Assembly (NCBI GenBank): GCA_025361325.1
Contig: JANYAL010000263.1
Span: forward strand, 1-16,319
Direction: 5' to 3'
Length of the DNA stretch: 16,319 nt
Source of the DNA: Bacteroidota bacterium
GTDB lineage: Bacteria > Bacteroidota > Bacteroidia > Chitinophagales > Chitinophagaceae
The position numbers and the translations under genes are program-made. Below are positions 1 through 8,857 of this stretch, piece by piece; within the stretch, counting starts at the first letter, position 1; each line of letters opens with the position of its first letter. Below the pieces are notes generated by a model. It was not told the DNA's origin and did no database searches. It was given only the letters and a program-made list of their open reading frames with translations.

Positions 1-1113
1 ATGAGCTGGCGCGGTGAAGCAGGCGGAATTGCCGCTGCCAAAGAACACCACGACGTGATTATGACGCCCGGCACCTATTGTTACCTGGATCATAGCCAGA
101 CCAAAAATGAGGACAGCATCACCATTGGCGGTTACCTGCCCCTGGAAAAAGTATATGCGTACGAACCCATTCCCAAAGAATTGAACACAACCGATGCCAA
201 ACATGTACTGGGCGCCCAGGGAAATGTTTGGACGGAATATATGAACAACACCGCCAAAGTGGAATACATGATCTTCCCACGCATGAGTGCCCTGAGCGAA
301 GTACTCTGGAGCCCGGCGAAAAACCGCAACTGGAATGATTTTGAAAGAAGACTGCCAGGCTTATTCAACCACTACCAATTGTGGGGAACGAATTACAGCA
401 AAGCCTATTATGACTTAATGGCTACTGCTATACCCACGGAAAACTATGACGGAATACTTTGGAAATTAGAGTCGAAAAACAATACAGATTCGATTTATTA
501 CCAGGATTCCCGGTGGGGCGACAAGAAGACCTTTACGTATACAGGGCCGGTTAAAGTAGAGGACCTGGGTGGAACCTACACGGCCTGGCAAAAGAACAGC
601 AATAAAGTTACCCAGGACTTCGCCACCACTTTTTCCACCGGAAAGAAGATAACCCTGGCCCATGAACCCAGTAAAAATTATCCCGGCAATGGCGCCTTTA
701 CCCTGGTGGATGGGGTGATCAATAAAAAAGGATTGGCCAGGTCGTTGGAATTCCTGGGCTTCCCGGGTATTGACCTGGATGCTACGATTGATCTCAAAAA
801 ACTGGCGAATATAAGGTACGTATCGGTGCATGTACTGGAACAGAACGGAAGTTGGATCTACCTTCCTTCCCAGGTGGAGGTCAGCTATCTGCCTGATACA
901 CTGATAACGGCGGAGATCATTAAAAATGCCCCCAAAGAACTAAGGATCATTGATCCGGTGAAAGATAAGGGGATACGGAAGATTGAAATCGACAGCAGGC
1001 ACCAATGCAGGTATATACGTATCGTTTGCAAAAATTACGGTATCATACCCCCGGGCAATCCCGGTGCCGGTAACCCCGCATGGCTCTTTGCGGATGAAAT
1101 AGAAGCCGATTAA
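1..1113 (+). CDS. Beta-N-acetylhexosaminidase (GH20), C-terminal part
   Basis: This is the C-terminal 370 residues of a family 20 glycoside hydrolase that removes terminal beta-GlcNAc from chitin or glycan oligosaccharides, normally in the periplasm or on the cell surface. The window begins inside the gene: the first Met lies in the conserved MSWRGEAGG stretch of the TIM barrel, so it is not the true start, and the catalytic Asp-Glu pair lies upstream, outside the window. Visible barrel motifs are VIMTPGTYCYLDH (about 19-31) and GAQGNVWTEYM (71-81), followed by VEYMIFPRMSALSEVLW (87-103). A linker follows, with the short beta domain often found after GH20 barrels (about 140-215). The end looks like an F5/8-type-C (discoidin-like) carbohydrate-binding domain, about 220-370, with NGAFTLVDG near its start and CRYIRIVCKNYG near its end. 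The downstream nagB supports a GlcNAc-use role. The family is clear; substrate linkage is inferred. Confidence 0.93.
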   Translation: MSWRGEAGGIAAAKEHHDVIMTPGTYCYLDHSQTKNEDSITIGGYLPLEKVYAYEPIPKELNTTDAKHVLGAQGNVWTEYMNNTAKVEYMIFPRMSALSEVLWSPAKNRNWNDFERRLPGLFNHYQLWGTNYSKAYYDLMATAIPTENYDGILWKLESKNNTDSIYYQDSRWGDKKTFTYTGPVKVEDLGGTYTAWQKNSNKVTQDFATTFSTGKKITLAHEPSKNYPGNGAFTLVDGVINKKGLARSLEFLGFPGIDLDATIDLKKLANIRYVSVHVLEQNGSWIYLPSQVEVSYLPDTLITAEIIKNAPKELRIIDPVKDKGIRKIEIDSRHQCRYIRIVCKNYGIIPPGNPGAGNPAWLFADEIEAD

Positions 1114-1426
1114 ACTGACTGGAGATTCTGAGGTTTACAGGTACGGTCAAATTACTGTCAGGAAGTGTACTTCCTTAGGTCAGGGTGCTACCATCTGTGT
1201 TGATTAACACAGATGGTAGCACCCTGACCCGAACAAGTAGGCACCCAGTTACCTTTCATCCGGTAAATGCTGAAGATCGGGATTCCAATGCAAAACAAAA
1301 CCAAATAGCGGCCTTACCCGCTTCCTGTAGCGGAATACCCCGTCAAAAACGCCAATTCCGCCAAAAGCGACAACGGTGCCGGGTACAAAAGAATAATAGT
1401 TTAATTTTAACCGTATAATTCAAAAT
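1114..1426. other. Intergenic region between GH20 gene and nagB
   Basis: This 313-bp gap holds one striking element, a perfect 24-bp inverted repeat at 1178-1229, listed separately. The remaining 200 bp before nagB show no convincing gene. A 77-codon reading frame on the + strand starts inside the hairpin and has a composition unlike a protein, so I take it as chance. Just before nagB the DNA turns A+T-rich (about 1388-1420) and holds imperfect TAnnTTTG-like sequences such as TAGTTTAA, so nagB may have its own weak promoter here. I see no Shine-Dalgarno sequence before the nagB ATG. Confidence 0.5.
1178..1229. repeat. Perfect 24-bp inverted repeat (hairpin)
   Basis: The left arm 1178-1201 and the right arm 1206-1229 are exact reverse complements (24 of 24), separated by the 4-nt loop GATT. 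It lies 65 bp after the GH20 stop codon. It has no following T-run on the + strand (CGAACAAG follows) and none on the other strand, so it is not a standard intrinsic terminator. It could be an RNA stability or termination structure for the GH20 transcript, or a copy of a dispersed palindromic (REP-like or MITE-like) element. No second copy was found in the window. Confidence 0.9.
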
Positions 1427-3343
1427 ATGACCAAGATAGACCTAACTGATTCTTTGGAGAAGATACCCGTTAAGATCTTCCCCGATCCTTCCTCAGGGTC
1501 CGTTTATGTAGCGCGCCAGATAGAAAGCCTGATACGCGAAAAGGAGGCGGAGGGCAAAAAATGCGTCATCGGCCTTGCCACCGGCTCCTCTCCAAAATCA
1601 CTGTATGCCGAACTGGTGCGCATGCACCAGGAAGAAGGGTTGAGTTTCAGGAACGTGATCACCTTCAACCTGGACCAGTATTACCCCATGGATAAAGATG
1701 CCCTGCAGAGCTATCATTATTTTATGCGGAAGAATTTATTTGAGCAAACCGATATAGACCCGAAGCATTATCACCTTCCGGACGGCATGATCCCGAAGGA
1801 CAAGGTTAAGGAACACTGCCTGGATTATGAACAGCAGATAGCCTCTGCAGGCGGGCTCGACCTGCAGATCCTGGGAATCGGCATCAACGGCCATATCGGG
1901 TTCAATGAGCCTGGCAGCGGCATCTATACCAAGACCAGGCTTATCACCCTCGACAACAGTACACGCATCGCCAACGCCTATGAGTTCGGCAATATGAGCC
2001 AGGTACCCCGGATGGCCATTACCATGGGCATCAGCACCATCCTGCGTTCGAAGAAGATTATTCTAATGGCCTGGGGGGAGACGAAGGCCCCTGTGATAAA
2101 AAGAGCAGTGGAGGAAGACGAAACCGAGGATATCCCAGCATCCCTGTTACAGAATCATGATAACTGCACTTTCATACTGGATGAGGCGGCAGCCGGTGAT
2201 CTCACCCGATTCAAGAGTCCCTGGCTAACGGGTGAATGCGAATGGAATGATGCCATGATGAAACGAGCAGTGGTGAACCTGGCCCTGAAACTGTCGAAGC
2301 CCGTACTGAGCCTTACCAATATGGATTACAACGACAACGGCCTGAGCGACCTGCTGGTGGAGATGGGAGATGCCTATGAGATCAACCTGCAGGTATTTTA
2401 CCTGTTGCGCGACAGTATTACCGGATGGCCGGGAGGCAAGCCCGGCGAACAGCGTTCATCCCATCCCGAGAGACACATCCCCTTCCCCAAGAAAGTACTC
2501 CTCTTCTCCCCGCATCCCGATGATGACATCATCAGCATGGGGGGTACCTTTATGCGGCTGCACAACCAGGGGCACGACGTGCAGGTGGCCTACCAGACAA
2601 GCGGCAATATTGCCGTTACCGATGAATTCGTTACCCGTTTTGTTGATTTTGCAGTTGGTTTCGAGAACCTCTTCGACATCGATGATACAAGAAGCAAAAA
2701 GATCCTTGAAGATGCCATTTCATTTCTGCAACATAAGAAAAGCAGCGAAAAGGACACGGCAGAGATCCGTGAAATAAAAGGCCTGATCAGGAGATGCGAG
2801 GCCCGGGCCACCTGCAAATATGTAGGGCTGGGGGAAGAACAGATCCATTTCATGAACCTGCCCTTCTACGAAACGGGTACCATTGAAAAGAACCCGATCA
2901 GTGACAGGGATATCGCCCTTACCATTGACCTGCTGAACCGGATACAGCCCCAGCAGATCTATTGTGCGGGTGATTTTGCCGATCCGCACGGAACGCACAA
3001 AGTTTGTTTCGACATCGTGATAAAGGCGCTACAGGTCATTAAATTGGGCGGGGCCGCCTGGATCAACAACTGCTGGCTGTGGCTTTATAAAGGTGCCTGG
3101 CAGGAATGGGACATCACAGAAATTGAAATGGCCATACCCATGAGCCCCGAACAGGTGATCAAAAAGCGACATGGTATATTCATTCACCAGTCGCAGAAAG
3201 ACAGCGTACCCTTCCAGGGCAGCGACGACCGTGAGTTCTGGCAAAGAGCCGAGGAACGCAATGCCGGCACAGCCCGTTTGTATGCCAGGCTGGGATTGAC
3301 GCAATATGCAGCCATGGAGGCATTTGTGCGCTGGAAATTCTGA
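1427..3343 (+). CDS. nagB: Glucosamine-6-phosphate deaminase fused to a PIG-L/LmbE-type deacetylase domain
   Basis: The N-terminal domain (about 15-270) is a GlcN6P deaminase/isomerase that turns glucosamine-6-P into fructose-6-P and ammonia in the cytoplasm. Visible motifs are the phosphate loop GLATGSSP (49-56), FNLDQYYPM (80-88) with the catalytic-base Asp83, and GIGINGHIGFNEPGS (150-164) with His156 and Glu161. The position of E. coli Asp141 is Asn154 here; as I recall, this position also varies in other long Bacteroidota NagB proteins. The C-terminal domain (about 355-638) is a PIG-L/LmbE zinc hydrolase, with SPHPDDDIISMGG (361-373) and DPHGTHKVC (519-527) giving likely metal ligands His363, Asp366 and His524. 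At 638 residues it is over twice the length of E. coli NagB (266), and this fused form is common in Bacteroidota. The extra domain might deacetylate GlcNAc-6-P or a related sugar, but that is inference. It follows the GH20 gene on the same strand. Confidence 0.93.
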   Translation: MTKIDLTDSLEKIPVKIFPDPSSGSVYVARQIESLIREKEAEGKKCVIGLATGSSPKSLYAELVRMHQEEGLSFRNVITFNLDQYYPMDKDALQSYHYFMRKNLFEQTDIDPKHYHLPDGMIPKDKVKEHCLDYEQQIASAGGLDLQILGIGINGHIGFNEPGSGIYTKTRLITLDNSTRIANAYEFGNMSQVPRMAITMGISTILRSKKIILMAWGETKAPVIKRAVEEDETEDIPASLLQNHDNCTFILDEAAAGDLTRFKSPWLTGECEWNDAMMKRAVVNLALKLSKPVLSLTNMDYNDNGLSDLLVEMGDAYEINLQVFYLLRDSITGWPGGKPGEQRSSHPERHIPFPKKVLLFSPHPDDDIISMGGTFMRLHNQGHDVQVAYQTSGNIAVTDEFVTRFVDFAVGFENLFDIDDTRSKKILEDAISFLQHKKSSEKDTAEIREIKGLIRRCEARATCKYVGLGEEQIHFMNLPFYETGTIEKNPISDRDIALTIDLLNRIQPQQIYCAGDFADPHGTHKVCFDIVIKALQVIKLGGAAWINNCWLWLYKGAWQEWDITEIEMAIPMSPEQVIKKRHGIFIHQSQKDSVPFQGSDDREFWQRAEERNAGTARLYARLGLTQYAAMEAFVRWKF

Positions 3344-3466
3344 AACACAATAGAAAACAGGCAGAAATATAAAGTAGCATTACGGACTCATAAGCTACCA
3401 ACAGGCAATGGGATACTAGGAGAAAATTTATTATCTTCATTCCTACTTTAATATCAGGATTTAACC

Positions 3467-6400
3467 ATGAGAGGAATTCTACTGTTCATTATTTTATTGC
3501 TTTCCTTTTCCCTTACAGGTAATCTGCATGCGCAATCCTGTTTCGGCAATTTTGCAGGTCCACCTGTAAACCTGTCCTGCATCCAAAGCTGTATACCTTT
3601 CAGTGCCAGAATACCGGAAATAAGAAGTACCGAAGATTATACGGTTTCTTCCATTCCGTATAACCCTTACCCCTACGTTACCGGCGCGCCTGCCCTATCA
3701 CTACCCTGCGGCAACCAGGATGATAAGTTTTTTGCCTCATCGCATCTGCCTTTCTCCTTTTGTTTCTATGGGCAGACGTATACAGACCTGGTGGTAGGCA
3801 CGAACGGATTGGTTACATTTGATTTGTCCAATTCACTGAACTGCAATCAATGGGATCTCCGGGGATCCAGCGGTGCTAAACCTATACCTTTTGCCGGTAA
3901 CGGCAGCCAGTGCGGCGGAAGCTGCCCAACTCCTTCGGGCGTACTCTATCCAAGGGCAGCCATTATGGGTGCATACCAGGATATTGATATAGACAACCCA
4001 TCGCCCAACAAGAAGATGGAGTTCCGTATTGAAGGTACCCGACCCTGCAGAAGGGCCGTAGTAAGCTTCAATGAGATACCGAATTTTCAGTGTGCAGTAA
4101 CATCAACCACAGAGATCGTTATCTATGAAACAACAGGCATCGTTGAGATATATCTAAGGGATAAACCTTCAGGCTGTGGCTGGAATAATGATGCGGCCAT
4201 ACTGGGTATACAGAACTGGAACCGGGATGTGGGCCTGGCCCCCCCGGGACGTAATCTCGGGTCCTGGGGATCGGTTGGGATGAATGAGGCCTGGCAGTTC
4301 CAGCCCAATGGTGCTTCTTCACTGCTGGACCACGTAGAATTATTACTGAACAATGTACTGGTTGCCACAGGAACCCTGGGTGCTCTTTCCAATGGTTTTT
4401 ATAATGTTGATTTCGGAAATGTTTGTCCCCCCACAGGAAATAACAATTATGTAGTTCGGGGATATTACAAAACCTGCAATGACAATAGCCGCTTATACAC
4501 ACTGGAAGACACCGTGCAGATCAATAAATTATCTTCCTTTTTTACCAATGGTACGCCTACCAATCCGCTCTGTTTCGGGCTCAGTACCGGCCAGGTAGTC
4601 TTTAACCCCTTTGGGGGGGTATCGCCCTACCAGTACTCCAATGACGGCGGGATCACTTACCAGAACAGCAATATCTTCAGCGGGCTGGCTGCAGGATCCT
4701 ATACCTTCCGCGTGAAGGATAACACAAACTGTACAAACGATACCACCATCGTCATCACACAGCCCACTGCGGTAATTAATACGCTTACTGAAACGGATGT
4801 TACCTGTAGCGGAGGCAGTACGGGTACGGTAACCAGCACATATGGCGGCGGCACACCGCCTTACCAGATCAATATCGACGGGGGGGCTTTCAGTGCTGCA
4901 ACCGGATCACCACAAACCTTCAACGGACTGATTACCGGCACGCACACAGTCTGTGTAAAGGACAGTAACAATTGCCAGCTTTGTACGAGTATAGTTGTAA
5001 ATCAGTCTCCCCCTGTCACCAACACCCTTACCAAAACAGATGTATTATGCAACGGAGGCAATACGGGTACTATCACAATCACTTACGGAGGGGGTGTTCC
5101 CCCCTATTTCATCAAGGTAGACGGCGGGGCTTATAACCCTGCAACGGGTTCGCCCCAAACCATCAACGGGTTCAATGCAGGCAGTCATACCATTTGTGTG
5201 AAGGATAATAACAATTGTGAGCTCTGTGCCAGTATAACGGTAAATGAACCCCCTGCTGTGATCAATACCCTTACCAATACAGATGTATTGTGTAACGGCG
5301 GAAACACAGGCACCATCACATCCACGTATGGAGGTGGGGCCACACCCTATATGATTAAGCTCGACGGAAATGCCTATGCGCCGGCAACAGGCTCTCCCCA
5401 GGTTTTTAACGGTATCACTGCCGGCAGCCATACCGTGTGTGTAAAGGACAACAATGGTTGTGAGACCTGTACGACCCTAACGGTCAATGAACCAACTGCG
5501 GTGACCAATTCGCTTACAGAGACAGATGTATTATGTAACGGAGGAACAACAGGAACCATCACGGTCAGCTACGGAGGCGGGGTACAGCCTTATTTCATCA
5601 ATACAGACGGAGGGGCATACCGTGCTGCAACAGGTTCGCCCCAGCTAATCAACGGGTTCAATGCGGGTAATCATACGGTTTGTGTAAAGGATAATAATGG
5701 CTGTATATTATGTACCAATATCACGGTCAATGAACCCCCAGTACTCACCGGTTCTGCCGTTACTACCAATGCCACATGCTACGGCAAGGATGGAATGATC
5801 AGCATCACAGCAGCTGGCGGCGTGCCTGCTTATCAATATTCTGTCAACAACGGGGTTACCTGGCAAAATAACAATGTGTTCAGTGGATTACCCGGGGGTA
5901 TTTACACGGTCATTGCCCGTGACGCCAATGGCTGCCGTACCAATATACCCGCAACCATCATTCTTATTGATACCATGCGGCTTGAACTGGGCCCTGATTC
6001 AACGATCTGTTTTGGGAGTTCAGTTACCCTGATGCCCCAGACCAATGATTCAACGAATATCTTCAAATGGACGCCTGCTGCAGGGCTGAATGCTGATTCG
6101 GTCAAAAACCCTGTTGCTACACCCAATGACACCACCCATTATATCCTTACGGCAAAATGGGGTTCCTGCCAGCGGAAAGACACCATCACTATAAATGTGA
6201 AACACAAACCCATCCCATTTGCCGGTCGTGATACGGCTATCTGCTATAAGAGTTTTGCCCTGCTGAACGGCAGTGCCCGGAATGTATCGGGCACCGTGAA
6301 TTTTGCATGGACCCCATCGGCAACGGTGATACCCGCCAATTCGCCGATTGCCATAGCCAGGCCTGATACCACACAACTGTACATTTTAACGGTTACGGAC

Positions 6401-6961
6401 AATTATAACTGTAATTTCTCGGTGAGCGATAGCATATTAGTGACCATGGAACCGCCTGTGCCCGCCTTTGCCGGTAACGACACTATTGCCATGACAGGCA
6501 AGCCACACCAGCTGATGGCAAGCGGAGGGGTGAGCTATCTCTGGTCCCCTTCAACGAACCTGGATAATCCCTTTGTCCGGAACCCTCTGGCCACCCTGTA
6601 TAATGATACCTATTTCCGCGTGATTGTAACCGATGCCATCGGCTGTAAGGGTTACGATGATGTGTTCGTAAAAGTGTACAACGGGCCCACGTATTATGTG
6701 CCCAATGCCTTTTCTCCCAATGGTGACGGGCTGAATGACATATTCAGGCCCATTCCCTCAGGAATCAAACGTACAGATTATTTCATTGTTTATAACCGGT
6801 ATGGGCAGATCGTTTTCCAAACCAGCAAGTGGTTGGAGGGATGGGACGGAAGGTACAAGGGCAAGGAAGCATTAGCGGGAACTTATGTCTGGATCATCAA
6901 AGGAACGGATATAAACGGCAAAGTGGTTGAGATGAAGGGGACGGTAACGCTTGTACGTTAG
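3467..6961 (+). CDS. Secreted SprB-repeat protein with T9SS type B sorting domain
   Basis: This 1164-residue protein is probably a cell-surface or secreted adhesin exported by Sec and then the type IX secretion system. A signal peptide is visible at 1-22 (hydrophobic ILLFIILLLSFSL, ending at AQ|S). Residues 23-355 form an N-terminal beta-rich region with many Cys that I cannot assign. SprB-type units follow: a divergent one (about 360-436), four regular 81-residue units (438-761) and a divergent last one (about 761-833). Three PKD/Ig-like units come next (about 837-911, 915-995 and 998-1069), each with WTP or WSP and a late-strand Y-I/R-V motif. The C-terminus (1075-1164) is the type B gliding-motility CTD, with YVPNAFSPNGDGLNDIF, YNRYGQIVF, GWDGRYKG and AGTYVWIIKG. 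SprB repeats are known from gliding adhesins, but gliding cannot be inferred from this gene alone. No neighbour suggests a partner. Confidence 0.92.
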   Translation: MRGILLFIILLLSFSLTGNLHAQSCFGNFAGPPVNLSCIQSCIPFSARIPEIRSTEDYTVSSIPYNPYPYVTGAPALSLPCGNQDDKFFASSHLPFSFCFYGQTYTDLVVGTNGLVTFDLSNSLNCNQWDLRGSSGAKPIPFAGNGSQCGGSCPTPSGVLYPRAAIMGAYQDIDIDNPSPNKKMEFRIEGTRPCRRAVVSFNEIPNFQCAVTSTTEIVIYETTGIVEIYLRDKPSGCGWNNDAAILGIQNWNRDVGLAPPGRNLGSWGSVGMNEAWQFQPNGASSLLDHVELLLNNVLVATGTLGALSNGFYNVDFGNVCPPTGNNNYVVRGYYKTCNDNSRLYTLEDTVQINKLSSFFTNGTPTNPLCFGLSTGQVVFNPFGGVSPYQYSNDGGITYQNSNIFSGLAAGSYTFRVKDNTNCTNDTTIVITQPTAVINTLTETDVTCSGGSTGTVTSTYGGGTPPYQINIDGGAFSAATGSPQTFNGLITGTHTVCVKDSNNCQLCTSIVVNQSPPVTNTLTKTDVLCNGGNTGTITITYGGGVPPYFIKVDGGAYNPATGSPQTINGFNAGSHTICVKDNNNCELCASITVNEPPAVINTLTNTDVLCNGGNTGTITSTYGGGATPYMIKLDGNAYAPATGSPQVFNGITAGSHTVCVKDNNGCETCTTLTVNEPTAVTNSLTETDVLCNGGTTGTITVSYGGGVQPYFINTDGGAYRAATGSPQLINGFNAGNHTVCVKDNNGCILCTNITVNEPPVLTGSAVTTNATCYGKDGMISITAAGGVPAYQYSVNNGVTWQNNNVFSGLPGGIYTVIARDANGCRTNIPATIILIDTMRLELGPDSTICFGSSVTLMPQTNDSTNIFKWTPAAGLNADSVKNPVATPNDTTHYILTAKWGSCQRKDTITINVKHKPIPFAGRDTAICYKSFALLNGSARNVSGTVNFAWTPSATVIPANSPIAIARPDTTQLYILTVTDNYNCNFSVSDSILVTMEPPVPAFAGNDTIAMTGKPHQLMASGGVSYLWSPSTNLDNPFVRNPLATLYNDTYFRVIVTDAIGCKGYDDVFVKVYNGPTYYVPNAFSPNGDGLNDIFRPIPSGIKRTDYFIVYNRYGQIVFQTSKWLEGWDGRYKGKEALAGTYVWIIKGTDINGKVVEMKGTVTLVR
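4778..5749 (+). repeat. Four tandem 243-bp coding repeats (81-residue SprB-like units)
   Basis: The units start at 4778, 5021, 5264 and 5507, each exactly 81 codons. Each has N-[TS]-L-T-x-T-D-V, a GG-T/S-TGT turn, YGGG-xx-PY, ATGSPQ, HT-V/I-CVKD and C-x-x-C followed by a strand. Four Cys recur at the same spots in every unit: residues 447, 496, 503 and 506, then each +81, +162 and +243. The units differ at many silent codon positions, so they are not very recent duplications. Confidence 0.92.
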
Positions 6962-7023
6962 GCAAAGAGTCAGAAACTGGACGATACGCGTTACATGCTG
7001 AAAGCGTTAAGCATGATAGAAGA

Positions 7024-7072
7024 TACAAGCTTCCTCCTATTTTGCTACTTTTATGCAACTTGTAGCTTTTTT
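7024..7072 (+). terminator. Candidate intrinsic terminator after the SprB-repeat gene
   Basis: About 60 bp after the stop of the secreted protein gene there is a short stem with a T-tract. TACAAG (7024-7029) can pair with CTTGTA (7059-7064), or alternatively GCTAC (7044-7048) with GTAGC (7062-7066). TTTTTT follows at 7067-7072. The stem is short, so strength is uncertain. The next gene converges from the other side, which makes a terminator here sensible. Confidence 0.4.
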
Positions 7073-7073
7073 C

Positions 7074-8657
7074 TCATAAGGTCACCGCCTCAGAATCGAG
7101 CACCTGCACGGTCTTCTCAAATAACCCGGAAGCTTCTTCCGGAGAATTGCCGATGCATACCAGTCCCAGTTTACCGTATTGCGATAAGGCTCCGATCATG
7201 TGGAACATGACACCCTGCTGTGTGAAGCCGTCAAAATGCAGCCCATTCAGCATGGCGATATCGATGAGATCCATCGGTACCAGGCCCTTATAAATATTCT
7301 TTTGCAGATTATCTGATGCGAAATAGTATTTCTGTTGCCCATTGGGTGTAAGGTAGACGCCTTTTTCACCGTTATAATAGCCGTTGGTCAGGAACTGCAG
7401 CATGAGGAATGGGTGTGTGGTACCTCCTTTACGAAGGTTGATCTCTAAGGCATAATGTGTCCACTTGTCATTCTTCCTGACCGAAATAAAATCTACTCCA
7501 AATCTTCCGATCACCCCGGCTTCTTTCAGGACTTCCCCGACCGCTTTACCCATGGCCCCGATCTCGGCACAGTAATCTGCGTGGGCCGGGAAATGGGCAC
7601 CCAGGAACACCTGCCCTTCCTCTCCCCCCATGATCTGTTCGTGTGTGGAAACGATATCTACTTCACCCAAGGGGTTGATCCGGCATTGTACGGAAGGTGA
7701 GGTAATCTCTTCACCCCCTTCAACAAAAGCTTCCACCACGCCTTCCATCATATAAAATTTCTGCAGGAATTTATCGATATCCATGTCCTTAGCAACCGGC
7801 TTTATCTCAAGGGAAAGTTGATGGTGCAACCAATTGAACAGCTCCAGTTTGTTTAAACCCTCCGGGTAATGGATGATGGCATTCCCGTCCCCGGAAAAAC
7901 CATCATTCATTTTGATAACCGCTTTTTTGAGTCCTGGATACATGTCTTTTAGGCCGGCAACGGCATGTACGATATCATCATATGATCTCAGGTCTTCTGA
8001 ACCAGGTGGCATGAGTAGTCCTGCCTGCCTGAAGACCCTTCTGCTGCCACTCTTTGTTCCCATATATACCAGGGCAGGATCGCAGCCGTATATCGGCAAA
8101 TTCAGACAAACAGCCAGTGTTCTTTCAAGCGGGGTGGTATTGAAGCAGGCAAGATGGGCAACGTGCCCGTCTGGGATGCTTTTGCGGATCCTTTCTATCA
8201 GGCGTGGTCGTTGTAATATCTTTTTCACGAGCGAGCTGTGAGAGAGGTCGTAACAGCTCAGCAACGTAAGCCTTTCCCGGGCATGCAGTCCGGTTATCCC
8301 GGGTAACAGGTGCAGATAATAATCCACGATCACCGGGTCAACCGGCATGCTGGTTAAATACACCACATGTGTCCTGGGCATACGCAGCAGCATAAGCATA
8401 CATAACATTCTTTCCTCATAATGAAGAGCACCATCTATTTTTTGAAGCACTTCCTGGTCAAGGGTTAGACTAGGGATTACTACAATTGTTTTATAAGCCA
8501 GGTTATCGGGGAAGAACAGTTCGTACTGATTCGTAAATTCCTGCTGGAGCTTATCGAATAAACGTAATTCCTCTACTCCGCCCATTTGCGGGAATTTGGA
8601 ATTGAAATGATCCAATGAGATATTCAAGGGGTGCTTACTTGTTACTAACCCTTCCAT
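7074..8657 (-). CDS. PGM1-like ATP-grasp peptide ligase (carboxylate-amine ligase)
   Basis: This 527-residue protein looks like the ATP-grasp ligases related to PGM1, which joins amino acids or peptides in pheganomycin biosynthesis. Such enzymes activate a carboxylate as acyl-phosphate and form an amide bond in the cytoplasm. Residues 1-200 form a family-specific N-terminal region. The ATP-grasp part shows AVIKMNDGFSGDGNAI (246-261, with the nucleotide-binding Lys249 and a glycine-rich loop), VVEAFVEGGEEITSPSVQ (307-324) and the metal-binding strand HYALEINLRKGGTTHP (401-416, Glu405 and Asn407). A conserved C-terminal segment follows, about 455-520, with GLHFDGFTQQGVMFHMIG. The start is the ATG at 8657-8655; no strong ribosome site precedes it, which is usual here. 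It diverges from the amidotransferase/ATP-grasp/CHAD-like genes across a 200-bp gap. The fold is clear. The two substrates are unknown, and 'peptide ligase' rests on family resemblance. Confidence 0.85.
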   Translation of the reverse strand: MEGLVTSKHPLNISLDHFNSKFPQMGGVEELRLFDKLQQEFTNQYELFFPDNLAYKTIVVIPSLTLDQEVLQKIDGALHYEERMLCMLMLLRMPRTHVVYLTSMPVDPVIVDYYLHLLPGITGLHARERLTLLSCYDLSHSSLVKKILQRPRLIERIRKSIPDGHVAHLACFNTTPLERTLAVCLNLPIYGCDPALVYMGTKSGSRRVFRQAGLLMPPGSEDLRSYDDIVHAVAGLKDMYPGLKKAVIKMNDGFSGDGNAIIHYPEGLNKLELFNWLHHQLSLEIKPVAKDMDIDKFLQKFYMMEGVVEAFVEGGEEITSPSVQCRINPLGEVDIVSTHEQIMGGEEGQVFLGAHFPAHADYCAEIGAMGKAVGEVLKEAGVIGRFGVDFISVRKNDKWTHYALEINLRKGGTTHPFLMLQFLTNGYYNGEKGVYLTPNGQQKYYFASDNLQKNIYKGLVPMDLIDIAMLNGLHFDGFTQQGVMFHMIGALSQYGKLGLVCIGNSPEEASGLFEKTVQVLDSEAVTL

Positions 8658-8845
8658 ATGGTATAGGTATGATACTTATTGATTACAAGTTGCGGAAAAA
8701 AAAAGAAGCAGAAACTGAGGTTCATCAGTACTTAGATGGATTTATATCATCCATTACAAGGAATTGCAATGTATATATTTCTACTATTCACAATGCGTTA
8801 GTAAATTAAGACAGATGTACCAAACAAGTGAAATAAAAAAATTGT

Positions 8846-8853
8846 TATGTTTG
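8846..8853 (+). promoter_or_regulatory. TATGTTTG, candidate Bacteroidota -7 box before the amidotransferase gene
   Basis: TATGTTTG matches the Bacteroidota -7 consensus TAnnTTTG exactly. It ends only 4 bp before the ATG at 8858, so a transcript from it would be nearly leaderless. I see no clear TTG-type -33 box at the right spacing (8820-8830 reads CCAAACAAGTG, roughly). It could therefore be chance in A+T-rich DNA. Confidence 0.3.
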
Positions 8854-8857
8854 TTAT

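Noticed and set aside
1185..1418. 77-codon + strand frame between the GH20 gene and nagB
   Set aside because: It starts inside the palindrome, has no recognisable domain and an unlikely composition (many Gln/Arg with no hydrophobic core).
3374..3400. GTAGC...GCTAC pairing after nagB as a terminator
   Set aside because: The stem is only 5 bp with a 15-nt loop and no T-tract follows.
4119..4502. Long - strand frames opposite the secreted repeat protein (also 5045-5431, 6050-6376)
   Set aside because: They are shadow frames: the + strand protein has a signal peptide, regular repeats and a sorting domain, while these show no domain.
4778..5749. Regular spaced repeats as a CRISPR array
   Set aside because: The 243-bp period stays in one open reading frame and encodes SprB-like units; there are no short repeats with unique spacers and no cas genes.
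8615..8809. 64-codon + strand frame in the divergent gap
   Set aside because: It overlaps the 5' end of the PGM1-like gene on the opposite strand and resembles no family; the region is better read as regulatory.
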